Shown here one piece after another: positions 26,569-35,195 of a DNA stretch of 64,000 bases; the stretch's first letter is position 1; every line of letters starts with the position of its first letter. The position numbers and the translations under genes are program-made. Under the pieces are notes generated by a model. It was not told where the DNA came from. It saw nothing but the letters and a program-made list of their open reading frames with translations, and made no database searches. The stretch lies in assembly GCF_019061145.1 (NCBI RefSeq), contig NZ_JAHQZS010000001.1, positions 434,001 to 498,000 on the forward strand. The letters run 5' to 3'. The stretch comes from Anianabacter salinae. Lineage in GTDB: Bacteria; Pseudomonadota; Alphaproteobacteria; Rhodobacterales; Rhodobacteraceae.

Positions 26569-26707
26569 ATTCCTTCAACTAAAGCCATTTGGCCTGACAG
26601 AACACCGTTTTTATGCCTTGCGGGCCGAGTCTGCCGCTCGCAGGGGCGTGGCATGAACCTGTCCTCGCCCCAGACTGCACAAATCCTGTGCAGAGTGCAG
26701 CGGTGCC

Positions 26708-27445
26708 TCAGCCCGGGGTCCGCGCATCGCCCTCTTCTCCCGGCTGTCCCCGAAACACGAGGCGCACCAACGCCGCGACGGCGCACAGCATCAGCGCCCC
26801 GCCCGTCACCCACATGATCGCCCCCGCAAGGTGCTGGTCCGCCATCGGCGAGATCCCGTAGGGCAGGGTCGTCAGCAGGTGCCATGCGTGCCAGGGGGAT
26901 TGCGCAAAGACCAGCAGCGCCGACAACAGCGACATCTGCGCGGCGGTCAGTGCAAGGCCAAGCGCCACGGCATGCGGCCGGGCGGCGATCGCGGCAAGGA
27001 TCGCGGACCACATCAGCCACGCCGCGCCCACAAGCGACAGGTGCATCAGCCAGTATACCGCGTCAGACGCCAGCGTGGCCGCATATGGCGGCGGCGCGTG
27101 CCAGAGCCAGAACAGGACACCGAACAGGCTTGCGGCGGGCAGAACGCCGGCGCCGCGCAGGGGCATCGCCCGTGCCAGAAGCGGCGCCGCAACCAGCGTC
27201 AGCAGAAGGTGCTGCGCGACCCGCGCCGAGAACAGCGCCATCGACGCGGCACAGATCGGCGAGACGAACAGCAGCGTCACCAGCCCCCAGGCGGCGAGCG
27301 CGTGGCGCCTGCTGTCCGCGCGCCACGCCAGAAGCGCGCCCAAAGCGGCAAGCCCCGCGATCAGCACCGGATCGAACAGCCAGCGTGTCCAAAACTCGGC
27401 CGGGATCGGCGGGGTGCCGCAGAACGGAACATAGGTGTCCATCAT
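26708..27445 (-). CDS. ctaG: Cytochrome c oxidase assembly protein, CtaG (caa3 type)
   Basis: A 245-residue integral membrane protein of the caa3_CtaG family with about seven membrane segments. Conserved spots include the HAPPPY loop, the QHLLLT segment and the DQHLAGAIMW motif. It is thought to assist copper insertion into the oxidase. ATG 27445 has a GAGAGGA Shine-Dalgarno; ATG 27442 is adjacent. It is the last gene of the oxidase operon, 13 bases after the small membrane protein. Confidence 0.85.
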   Translation of the reverse strand: MMDTYVPFCGTPPIPAEFWTRWLFDPVLIAGLAALGALLAWRADSRRHALAAWGLVTLLFVSPICAASMALFSARVAQHLLLTLVAAPLLARAMPLRGAGVLPAASLFGVLFWLWHAPPPYAATLASDAVYWLMHLSLVGAAWLMWSAILAAIAARPHAVALGLALTAAQMSLLSALLVFAQSPWHAWHLLTTLPYGISPMADQHLAGAIMWVTGGALMLCAVAALVRLVFRGQPGEEGDARTPG

Positions 27446-27458
27446 GTGTCCTCTCCGG

Positions 27459-27776
27459 TCATCTGCACCCGTCCAGCAGGAGCACGGGCGAGGCGTTGAA
27501 CAGGATCGCCAGAACCGAGATCGTGATCGCCACGCGGGCGGCGATCCGCAGCGGCGCGTCGCCCCGGCGCAGCAGGCCCCAGCCCGCGGCAACGATCGCA
27601 ACGGGGGTCGCCACCGCGACGACGACCACAGACGCCGGATACGAGATCACTTCGCGCTCTGCGCAGGCCGCCGAGAACGCGCCGTAGACAACGATGAAAT
27701 GCAGCGTCCAGATCACCAGCGCGCGCAGGACATCGCGCAGGCCCGGGGCGATGGGGGCGGCGGTCAAGTCTGTCAT
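27459..27776 (-). CDS. Small three-segment membrane protein of the oxidase operon
   Basis: A 105-residue membrane protein with three hydrophobic segments (about 17-37, 44-65 and 77-95). I do not recognise a named family. It overlaps the oxidase subunit I stop by ATGA and precedes ctaG, so it may be a subunit IV-like or assembly component. Coding is supported by the hydrophobic pattern and coupling. Confidence 0.7.
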   Translation of the reverse strand: MTDLTAAPIAPGLRDVLRALVIWTLHFIVVYGAFSAACAEREVISYPASVVVVAVATPVAIVAAGWGLLRRGDAPLRIAARVAITISVLAILFNASPVLLLDGCR

Positions 27777-30268
27777 GTGAAGGCCTCCAGTTGCGGGGCG
27801 GCAAGGACGACGGCGGCCGCGACCAGCATTCCGGCTGTCACCACCGCGTAGGGCAGTCGGTTGATCTCGGGCACGGTCTGGCCCGGCGCGACCTGTCCAG
27901 TCAGCTTGCGCAGGGCAAGGAACACGCTCCAGTACAGCAGGACGAACAACTGCACGCCGATGAAGCCAGCCGTCATCCAGACCGCTCCGGCCAGGGCGGT
28001 CGCCAGAGGGTCCATCGGCAGAACCGCCAGATAAAGCGCGCCGCCCGCAGCAGCTGCGAAAAGCGCGAGGATCAGGTCCAGCAGGGCGTTCGGCCAGCGG
28101 CGTGCCAGCCAGGCGGTCAGCACGACGCCCGCGCCGCAAGCCAGCGCGGCGCCCGCCCAGTCAAGATCACCGTCCCCGGCAAGGCGGGCGAACTCGGGCT
28201 GCACGTTCCACAGATACATCACCCCCAACAGCAGCGAGGCAAAGAGCGCCACGAGGATCAGCAGCGTGCCGATGATCGCGATATGCGTGTGGCCCAGCCG
28301 CGACGGCAGGTTGACGGTCAGCGTGCCTTCGCTGGTCTCCAGGGTTTCGCCGGTCTCGGACGGCTCCCACGCCCAGACCGCAAAGCCGACAAGGGCCGCG
28401 ACAAGCCCCGCCGCCGCCACAAGGTAGAAGTTGGCCAGCAGCGCGGCAAAGCCGACAGCGACGCAGGCGGCCGTCACCAGAGGCACCCAGGTCGGGTGCG
28501 GAAGCCGCACGATCTGAAGCGGCTCGCCCGATAGCGGATGACAGCCCACGGTCTCGCGCCGCCCGTGCGGGGCATCGTGCAGCACGCCGTGCACCCTGTG
28601 GGCATCGCCGCCCAGCAACTCCGGCTGGTCCCACAGCGGCTCGCGCGAGTGCACGCGCGGGATGGCGTGAAAGTTGTGACCTGGCGCAATCGGCGGATAC
28701 ATCCATTCCAGCGTGCCCGCCTGCCAGGGATCGCGCGGCGCCAGCGGCCCGCGCCAGCGATGCGCGATGAAATCCCAGACGAACACTGCAACCCCGGCCG
28801 CAAGGATGTACGAGCCAATCGAGGACAGCATGTTCAGGCGGTCCCAGCCCAGCCCTTCGGGATAGGTCGCGATGCGGCGCGGCATCCCGCGCAGGCCGGT
28901 GATGTGCATCAGGAAGAAGGTGACGTGAAAGCCGATGAACATCAGCCAGAACGCCCAGCGGCCCAGCCGCTCCGACATCATCCGCCCGGTGAAATGCGGC
29001 GTCCAGTAGTAGAACGCCCCGATCAGCGGGAACACCATGCCGCCGATCAGGACATAATGCAGGTGCGCGACAACGAAATAGCTGTCGTGCGCCTGCCAGT
29101 TGAACGGAACAGAGGCCAGCATCACGCCTGTCAGCCCGCCGATCACGAAGATGAACAGGAACCCCAGGATGAAATGCATCGGCACGGTCAGGCGTGGCCG
29201 TCCCTGCGCCAGCGTGAGGATGAGGCAGAAGATCTGCACGCCGGTCGGGATCGTGACCATCGTCGAGGCGGCCGAGAACAGCGACAGCGTGATCATCGGC
29301 AGCCCCGTCGTGAACATGTGGTGCGCCCACAGCCCGAAGCTGATGAACCCCATCGCCACCACAGCCGCCACGGCATAGCCGTAGCCGAACAGAGGCTTGC
29401 CCACGAAAGTCGGCAACATCGTTGCGACCATCCCGGAAGCGGGGAGGAAGATGATGTAGACCTCGGGGTGGCCGAACAGCCAGAACAGGTGTTGCCACAG
29501 CAGCGGGTCGCCGCCCATCGCGGGATCGAAGAACGGCAGGCCCAGCAGCCGCTCGACCTCGAGCAGGATGGACCCGACGATCAGGGGCGGAAAGCCGACA
29601 GCGATCATGAAGGCGGTCACCAGCATGTACCATCCGAAGATCGGCATCTTCGTCAGCGACATGCCGGGCGCGCGGGTGCACAGGATGGCGGCGATCAGCT
29701 CGACCGCGGCGGTGACGCTGGCGATCTCGGCAAAGGTGATGCCGATCAGCCAGAAGTCTGCGGACAGGCCCGGCGTGTACTCCTTGCTGGACAGCGGCGT
29801 GTACATGAACCAGCCACCGGCGGGGGCGGCGTCGAACAGGAAGGACGCCAGCACGATCAGGCCGCCGAACAGGTAGCACCAGTAGCCGAAGGCGCCGAGC
29901 CGGGGAAAGATCAGGTCGCGCGCCCCCAGCATCAACGGCAACAGGTAGACGCCGAAACCCTCGAGGATGGGGATGGCGAACAGGAACATCATCAGCGTTC
30001 CGTGCATGGTGAAGACCTGGTTGTAGGTCTCGGCATCAAGGAACGTATTCTGCGGCACGATCAGCTGCGTGCGCACCAGAAGGGCGAGGAAACCGGCGAT
30101 CAGGAAGAACCCGAGCCCGGTGACGATGAACCGCTGCCCGACGACGCGGTGCGAGACCGAGGACAGCGACCGCCACCCCTTCGGGGTCGCCCATGCCCGC
30201 TCATAGAGCGGCAACTCATCAAGGATCGGGCCCTGCCGTGGCCTGTCGTCTGCGCTGGTGTCGGTCAT
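27773..30268 (-). CDS. ctaD: Cytochrome c oxidase subunit I with C-terminal membrane extension (I-III-like fusion)
   Basis: An 831-residue protein. The first ~540 residues are haem-copper oxidase subunit I: the haem a ligand His in HGTLMMF, CuB ligands in FGHPEVYIIFLP (with the cross-linked Tyr and the Glu of A1-type oxidases) and HHMFTTG, and haem a3/a ligands in HDSYFVVAHLHY. The remainder has about seven hydrophobic segments in the place of subunit III; the similarity to subunit III is weak, so the fusion call is tentative. It overlaps the subunit II gene by ATGA. It reduces oxygen to water with proton pumping. Confidence 0.92.
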   Translation of the reverse strand: MTDTSADDRPRQGPILDELPLYERAWATPKGWRSLSSVSHRVVGQRFIVTGLGFFLIAGFLALLVRTQLIVPQNTFLDAETYNQVFTMHGTLMMFLFAIPILEGFGVYLLPLMLGARDLIFPRLGAFGYWCYLFGGLIVLASFLFDAAPAGGWFMYTPLSSKEYTPGLSADFWLIGITFAEIASVTAAVELIAAILCTRAPGMSLTKMPIFGWYMLVTAFMIAVGFPPLIVGSILLEVERLLGLPFFDPAMGGDPLLWQHLFWLFGHPEVYIIFLPASGMVATMLPTFVGKPLFGYGYAVAAVVAMGFISFGLWAHHMFTTGLPMITLSLFSAASTMVTIPTGVQIFCLILTLAQGRPRLTVPMHFILGFLFIFVIGGLTGVMLASVPFNWQAHDSYFVVAHLHYVLIGGMVFPLIGAFYYWTPHFTGRMMSERLGRWAFWLMFIGFHVTFFLMHITGLRGMPRRIATYPEGLGWDRLNMLSSIGSYILAAGVAVFVWDFIAHRWRGPLAPRDPWQAGTLEWMYPPIAPGHNFHAIPRVHSREPLWDQPELLGGDAHRVHGVLHDAPHGRRETVGCHPLSGEPLQIVRLPHPTWVPLVTAACVAVGFAALLANFYLVAAAGLVAALVGFAVWAWEPSETGETLETSEGTLTVNLPSRLGHTHIAIIGTLLILVALFASLLLGVMYLWNVQPEFARLAGDGDLDWAGAALACGAGVVLTAWLARRWPNALLDLILALFAAAAGGALYLAVLPMDPLATALAGAVWMTAGFIGVQLFVLLYWSVFLALRKLTGQVAPGQTVPEINRLPYAVVTAGMLVAAAVVLAAPQLEAFT

Positions 30269-31200
30269 TTCAGGCTCGCCAGGTAATGCGCGACGGCGCG
30301 CAGGTCGGGGCCGCTCAGGTGGTTGAACGACGGCATTTCTGCGACGGGCTTCATGTCCTGCACATCGGCGATCCAGCCTGCCAGGTTGCCGACGTTCATT
30401 CGCCACATGCCCGCGCCAAGCGACCCGCGCGCGCCGACCCGGCTGAGGTCGGGGCCGATCCGCCCGCCTTCCGCAATGCCGCGGATGACATGGCATGCCG
30501 GGCAGCCCTCCCGCAGGAACACCTCGCGCCCCTGCTCCAGTTGCGCCGTGTCGGCATCACGCGCCTCGTCCTGCAGACCGGCCAGATAGGCGGCATACTC
30601 TGCCGGGGGCAGCACCAGCACCTCGAACGCCATCAGGGGATGCGACAGGCCGCAAAACTCGGCGCATTGCCCGCGGTAGCGGCCCGGCCGCGTCGCCGTG
30701 ACCGTCATCTCGTTAACCCGCCCGGGGATCATGTCCAGCTTGCCCGCGATGGATGGCACCCAGAACGAATGGATCACGTCGCCAGACCGCAGCCGAAGCG
30801 TCACTTTGGTGTCCGCCGGCAGGACGATCTCGTTGGCATCACGCAAGGCGCGCCCTTGCGGATCGTGCACGACGTCCCACCAATAATGATGGCCCGTCAC
30901 CTCGATCACCGGAGCGGTGTCGCCGGTCCGTCCGATCGCGGCCAGCGTGAAGGTCGAGGCGGCGACCAGCGCGGCCAGGGCCAGCACCGGCAGGACAACG
31001 CCGCCCGCCCAGATCCACCAGACATGCCCGGGCCGATTGCGCCGCCGCGCCAGCCAGACCGCGCCCATCACCAGAAGGAACAGAACGCCGCCCGCGACGG
31101 ACATCGCGGTGGTCAGGCCAAGCGTCGCCGCCGCCCCGCTGCCTGCAGAGGAGAACGACGTCTGGCTTCCGTAGTCGGCAAGCGTGCTCGTGTTGTTCAT
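30265..31200 (-). CDS. ctaC: Cytochrome c oxidase subunit II with fused cytochrome c
   Basis: A 311-residue protein. Two membrane segments lie near the N-terminus (about 30-52 and 62-85). The CuA site is complete: His in HSFWVPS, and CAEFCGLSHPLM with two Cys, Glu, His and Met. A C-terminal cytochrome c domain has CPACH and a Met ligand near EMPSFNH. This caa3-type arrangement receives electrons from the c-cytochromes encoded upstream. ATG 31200 overlaps the preceding cytochrome gene by ATGA. Confidence 0.93.
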   Translation of the reverse strand: MNNTSTLADYGSQTSFSSAGSGAAATLGLTTAMSVAGGVLFLLVMGAVWLARRRNRPGHVWWIWAGGVVLPVLALAALVAASTFTLAAIGRTGDTAPVIEVTGHHYWWDVVHDPQGRALRDANEIVLPADTKVTLRLRSGDVIHSFWVPSIAGKLDMIPGRVNEMTVTATRPGRYRGQCAEFCGLSHPLMAFEVLVLPPAEYAAYLAGLQDEARDADTAQLEQGREVFLREGCPACHVIRGIAEGGRIGPDLSRVGARGSLGAGMWRMNVGNLAGWIADVQDMKPVAEMPSFNHLSGPDLRAVAHYLASLK

Positions 31201-31700
31201 GCGTCCGCCCCGAGGGTCAGCAGATACGCGGCCATGTCGGCGGCGTCGGCCTCTTCGACCCCAAGGTCCGGCATCGCGGTCTGCGGCGAGAACAGCGGCG
31301 GGTTCATCAGCCAGCGGCTCAGATCGCCCGGCGTATTCGTCAGGACCCCGGCAATGTAGGCACGGCCAACCAGGTTGTGGAGGGAAGGGCCGACCGTGCC
31401 GCGGGCGCCTGCAACACCGGGGATCAGGTGGCAGGCTCCGCATCCGTATTCCGTCATCAGGCGCCGTCCGCGCCCGGCATCGCCAAGCGCGGCGGCTCGC
31501 ATCGCATCCAACGTCGGGCGGCCGCCGCCCGGGCCTTGGGCATACCAGTCCGTCACGGCCCGCAGCCGCGCGGATGCCGCGCCGAGGGCATCCCCCAACG
31601 GATCACGCGCCGGAGCCGCGAGAGCCCAGACCGTGACCAGTGCAGCGCAGGCCGCAGTAAGCCCGGCCACCGACAGGGTTGCCGCCGCCTTCCCCCACAT
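31197..31700 (-). CDS. Mono-haem cytochrome c, membrane-anchored
   Basis: A 167-residue cytochrome c with an N-terminal hydrophobic segment (about residues 5-27) acting as signal or anchor. There is one haem site, CGACH. A Met ligand is likely in TAMPDLG. It lies 5 bases after the di-haem cytochrome gene and overlaps the subunit II gene, so it probably carries electrons between the two. The longer frame upstream loses protein-like character. Confidence 0.85.
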   Translation of the reverse strand: MWGKAAATLSVAGLTAACAALVTVWALAAPARDPLGDALGAASARLRAVTDWYAQGPGGGRPTLDAMRAAALGDAGRGRRLMTEYGCGACHLIPGVAGARGTVGPSLHNLVGRAYIAGVLTNTPGDLSRWLMNPPLFSPQTAMPDLGVEEADAADMAAYLLTLGADA

Positions 31701-31705
31701 GCCGC

Positions 31706-32488
31706 CTATTCGCCCGTCGTCTCGGGATTGTGGACGCGCATGTAGTATTCGCTGACGGCGCGCATGTCCTCTTCGCTCATCTTCTCGGCGATGGCGCTCA
31801 TCACGCCCATCGCGTCGTTGTCGCGCACGCCTTCCTTCCAGAGTTGAAGCTGATAGCTCATGTAGTTCGCATATTGCCCTGCCAGGTAGGGGACAGAGGG
31901 CGGATTGCCGGTGCCTTCGGCGCAGTGACAGTTCACGCAGGCCGGGATGCCCTTTTCCGCCGATCCGACAGCGGCAAGCTGGCCGCCCCATTGCAGAAGA
32001 CCCAGATCGATCTCGCCCAGCGGCTTTTCGATGGGCGCCTCGACGACCGAGTAATAGACCGCGACCGCCTCGCGCTCGCGTTCCGTCAGGCGCTGGGCGA
32101 TGCCTGTCATCACCTCGTTCGGACGCGCGCCCGAGGCATAGTCGTTAAGCTGCTTGTAGGTGTACCAACCGGACAGGCCCGTCAGGCGCGGGAACGCACC
32201 CGAGCCGTCGCCCGCGCCCTGGCCGCCGTGGCAGGTGATGCAGGCCATCCCCGAGCCGCCGTTCTCGGCGCCGCCCATCGCGACAAGCGGACCGAGTTCC
32301 AGAAGGTCGTCGTCGGGGGCCGTGTCGCTGACCGTCGCGTTGAACAGCGAGCGCTCGTCGTCCAGCCGCGCCTCAAGTTCGCTGATAGCGGGAGTTTCGG
32401 TGTCCTGAGCGCCGACCATGACGGGGATGGGCGCCAGCGCCGCGAGCATGGCGAGACGTGCAAAGGTCTTGCGGATGCCGGGTTTCAT
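31706..32488 (-). CDS. Di-haem cytochrome c (c4-like)
   Basis: A 260-residue exported protein with a signal peptide (about residues 1-27). Two haem sites are present, CITCH in the first half and CVNCH in the second; each half is a small cytochrome c domain, as in cytochrome c4. It sits directly after the GMC flavoprotein gene (11 bases) and may be the electron acceptor of that dehydrogenase, in place of the tri-haem subunit of classical gluconate 2-dehydrogenase. That role is inferred. Confidence 0.88.
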   Translation of the reverse strand: MKPGIRKTFARLAMLAALAPIPVMVGAQDTETPAISELEARLDDERSLFNATVSDTAPDDDLLELGPLVAMGGAENGGSGMACITCHGGQGAGDGSGAFPRLTGLSGWYTYKQLNDYASGARPNEVMTGIAQRLTEREREAVAVYYSVVEAPIEKPLGEIDLGLLQWGGQLAAVGSAEKGIPACVNCHCAEGTGNPPSVPYLAGQYANYMSYQLQLWKEGVRDNDAMGVMSAIAEKMSEEDMRAVSEYYMRVHNPETTGE

Positions 32489-32499
32489 GTCTGCCTCCT

Positions 32500-34284
32500 T
32501 CAGGCGTCCATCAGCGGACGGGGGTTCGCAAGGTAATCGGATTTCAGGTGGTCCAGCGTCCAGTAGGCCAGACCCATCAGCGGCCCCGTGGGGTTGTAGC
32601 CAAGGTTCTGCGGGAACAGGCAGGCGCCGAAGACAAAGACGTTATGGTGGTCCCACATCTGGCCGTAGCGGTTGACGACGCTGGTGCTGGGGTCGGTGCC
32701 GATCACCGCACCGCCGGTGTTGTGCGTGGTCTGGTAGGGCTCGATGCTGTAGCCGCTGCCTTCTGCCGCGCGGTTGCTCGACGAATACGACCGGACATGC
32801 TCCATGTTCCGGGCGATCTCGACGGCGCGCTCCATCACGTAGTTCGACATTCGCCGGTCGTTGTCGGGAAAGTCGAAGGTCATCCGAAGTAGCGGGCGGC
32901 CGAAAGAGTCGGTCCAGGTGGGATCGAGGTCGAGGAAGTTGTCGGGCGTCGCCATCGACGAGCCGTGCACGCCGATCCCGGCATGGTGCAGGTAGTTCTC
33001 GCGCACCGCGCGCTTCCACTCCGCGCCCCAGGGCGGGGTGCCCTCGGGCGTCGGCTGATAGCTGATCGGACGACCGTGATACTGGTTGCAGGCGACATAG
33101 CCGCCACCGACGAAGCCAAGCTCGGAATGGTCGAAGTTGTCGCCGTTGTAGTCGTCGATGACCGTGCCAAGCGCGCCCGCGCCCATGAACGGGTTGGTGA
33201 TGATTTCCTCGTCAAAGAAGACATCGACGCCCGCGAGGGTCTGGTAGGCATAGTTGCGCCCCACCGTGCCGGTGCCCGTCTGCGGATCGTAGGGCCTGCC
33301 CAGCCCCGAGACCAGCATCAGGTGCACGTTCCAAAGCGCGTAAGCGTTCATGCAGACCACATCCGCGGGCTGGAAAACCTCCAGCCCGTCGGAGTCGATG
33401 TAGGTGACGCCGGTGGCGGTCTGGCCGTCCTCGGATTTCTCCACTCGCATCACGGTCGAGCGGAACCGGATCTCGAAATTCTCGTGTTCCTTGATGCGAT
33501 CGTAGACGCAGATGATCGGATCGGCCTTGGCGAAATACCCGCAGCCGAAGCGTTCGCAGAACCCGCAATAGGTGCAGGGATGCAGCTGCGCGCCATACGG
33601 GTTCTCGTATTTCTGCGTGACGTTCGCCGAGGGCAGGGGGAACGGGTGCAGGCCCATGTCCGCCGCCGCCTCGCCGAACAGGGTCGAGCGGATCGGCTGC
33701 TTCATTGGAGGGTTGGGATACTCGTCGCTGCGCGGCCCTTCGAAGACGTTGCCGCCCTCGCGTGTCTCGCCGTTCAGGTTGCCCGCGTATCCGGCGGCGC
33801 CGCAGATCTTCTCGAAGAAATCGAGGTGCGGCTCCAATTCTTCATAGGTGACGCCCCAGTCCTGCACGTTCAGGTTCTCGGGAATGAACTGCGCGCCATA
33901 GCGGCTCTCGTAGTGGCTGCGCATCTCCAGGTCGGACGGCAGCGGTCGCCAGATCTGGCCGTTCCAGTGGATGCCCGCGCCGCCGAGCCCTTCGCCCGGC
34001 AGGAACGATCCCAGCCGCCGCATCGGCAGCGCGCGCTGCGAACGGTTGTTGCGGAAGGTCAGCGTGCTGGTCTTCACGTCCATCATGTGGGTGTGGTGCA
34101 GCGCGTATTTCAGCTCGTCATGTTCTTCGGGCGCGCCAAAGCTGGTCGCATCGTGGCGATGATCGCCGCGTTCGAGGACCACGCATTTCTGGCCCTCATG
34201 GGCCAGCTCATAGGCCGCCGTCAGGCCGGTCCAGCCACCACCGATGATAACCACGTCGGTCCTGGGAAGGGTCTTGTCGGGCAT
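32500..34284 (-). CDS. GMC oxidoreductase, FAD-GDH/gluconate 2-dehydrogenase large-subunit type
   Basis: A 594-residue flavoprotein. The FAD Rossmann motif VVIIGGGWTGLTAAYEL is at residues 11-27. A CTYCGFCERFGC cluster (four Cys, near residue 235) resembles the Fe-S-binding loop of FAD-dependent glucose dehydrogenases. HNTGG and NLGYNPTGPLMGLAYW occupy the C-terminal GMC region. It has no signal peptide, as expected if carried out by the Tat signal of its partner (small subunit, 34288-34986). It oxidises a sugar, sugar acid or polyol in the periplasm and passes electrons to cytochrome c. Confidence 0.92.
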   Translation of the reverse strand: MPDKTLPRTDVVIIGGGWTGLTAAYELAHEGQKCVVLERGDHRHDATSFGAPEEHDELKYALHHTHMMDVKTSTLTFRNNRSQRALPMRRLGSFLPGEGLGGAGIHWNGQIWRPLPSDLEMRSHYESRYGAQFIPENLNVQDWGVTYEELEPHLDFFEKICGAAGYAGNLNGETREGGNVFEGPRSDEYPNPPMKQPIRSTLFGEAAADMGLHPFPLPSANVTQKYENPYGAQLHPCTYCGFCERFGCGYFAKADPIICVYDRIKEHENFEIRFRSTVMRVEKSEDGQTATGVTYIDSDGLEVFQPADVVCMNAYALWNVHLMLVSGLGRPYDPQTGTGTVGRNYAYQTLAGVDVFFDEEIITNPFMGAGALGTVIDDYNGDNFDHSELGFVGGGYVACNQYHGRPISYQPTPEGTPPWGAEWKRAVRENYLHHAGIGVHGSSMATPDNFLDLDPTWTDSFGRPLLRMTFDFPDNDRRMSNYVMERAVEIARNMEHVRSYSSSNRAAEGSGYSIEPYQTTHNTGGAVIGTDPSTSVVNRYGQMWDHHNVFVFGACLFPQNLGYNPTGPLMGLAYWTLDHLKSDYLANPRPLMDA

Positions 34285-34287
34285 GCC

Positions 34288-34986
34288 TTACACCTCCTGC
34301 GGTTTCAGGCCCGAGGGAATGCGTCCGTCACCCCCGGGTTCGTGATTGATGCCCGTGGGCGGCTGCGGATACGGCACGTTGTGCTTGTCGACGAAGGACA
34401 GGTAATAGGCGTGCGCGCCGGGGAACCCGACCATTTCCCACCCGGCATAGCCTTCGTTGCCTCCGTAGATCGGATCGGCGAAATAGCCTTGGTTCGTCAG
34501 GGTCCACAATTCGTCGAACAGCGGCTTGGCGGGAAGGTCCCCAAGGTCGAAGTCATCCTCGGACAGGCGGGTCAGGACAGAGCTGCGCGCCTCAGTGTCT
34601 GCGTCCACGAAGCCGGTTTCGGCCTCCATCAGCGCGGCGATGCCCTGCCGGATGAACGTCGCAGGGATCAGGGACACCTGATAGCCCTGTTCGGGGGTGC
34701 CCGACGGAAACGGGGGCTGCATGTAGATGAACTGGCCCTTGCCGTAGGGCCCGGCCAGTTGCAGGTCGATGAAATCGACGACCCCGGCCTGCGAGGCGCT
34801 GGGAAAGTCGTCTTCGGGGATCAGCGTATCGCACAGGGCGGCCAGGAACCGCGCTTCGTCCGGTGTGAGAAAGTAGAACGGCTTGTCATCCAGCGCCGCG
34901 AAGGCGTGGTTGATCGGCAAGGTGGAAAGGGCGGCTCCAGACGTCAGGCCCGCAAGGACTGCGCGTCTTGAGAATAGCGTTCCCAT
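34288..34986 (-). CDS. Gluconate 2-dehydrogenase subunit 3 family protein
   Basis: A 232-residue Tat-exported small subunit. The signal contains SRRAVLAGLTSGAAL with the twin arginine at residues 7-8. The family region TPDEARFLAALCDTLIPEDDFPSA follows, and GWEMVGFPGA ends the conserved part. Family members chaperone and export the flavoprotein. ATG 34986 has a GGGGAAGA ribosome-binding site; the longer frame is not Tat-like. It is the first gene of the respiratory operon. Confidence 0.9.
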   Translation of the reverse strand: MGTLFSRRAVLAGLTSGAALSTLPINHAFAALDDKPFYFLTPDEARFLAALCDTLIPEDDFPSASQAGVVDFIDLQLAGPYGKGQFIYMQPPFPSGTPEQGYQVSLIPATFIRQGIAALMEAETGFVDADTEARSSVLTRLSEDDFDLGDLPAKPLFDELWTLTNQGYFADPIYGGNEGYAGWEMVGFPGAHAYYLSFVDKHNVPYPQPPTGINHEPGGDGRIPSGLKPQEV

Positions 34987-35060
34987 GTAATCTTCCCCCA
35001 CAAGGTCGGATGGCGTGATCGTGAAGAAAACAAGGCTGCTGTGAGAATGTTCCTGACGGG

Positions 35061-35084
35061 GTTCCGCAAAATCCGGGGCGGAAC
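35061..35084. promoter_or_regulatory. Inverted repeat upstream of the GMC/oxidase operon
   Basis: GTTCCGC (35061-35067) and GCGGAAC (35078-35084) are perfect arms around a 10-bp spacer, 75 bases upstream of the first gene. The rest of 34987-35195 is an AT-rich, promoter-like gap. An operator role is inferred. Confidence 0.4.
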
Positions 35085-35195
35085 GACGGATTTTCTCGCA
35101 AATTATTGATAGGTAGAAAGATTTTTTGGCGCGCTGTCGCAGGATCACCCCCCGCAGTCGGCGAAAGGCCCGGGGCGGAACGGCGGCGCAGCGCG

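Noticed and set aside
28538-30286. Long plus-strand frame antisense to oxidase subunit I
   Set aside because: Opposite-strand shadow of a GC-rich gene with intact haem-copper motifs.
32965-34971. 668-codon plus-strand frame antisense to the GMC and subunit 3 genes
   Set aside because: No domain or signal recognised; the minus strand carries FAD, Cys-cluster and Tat motifs.
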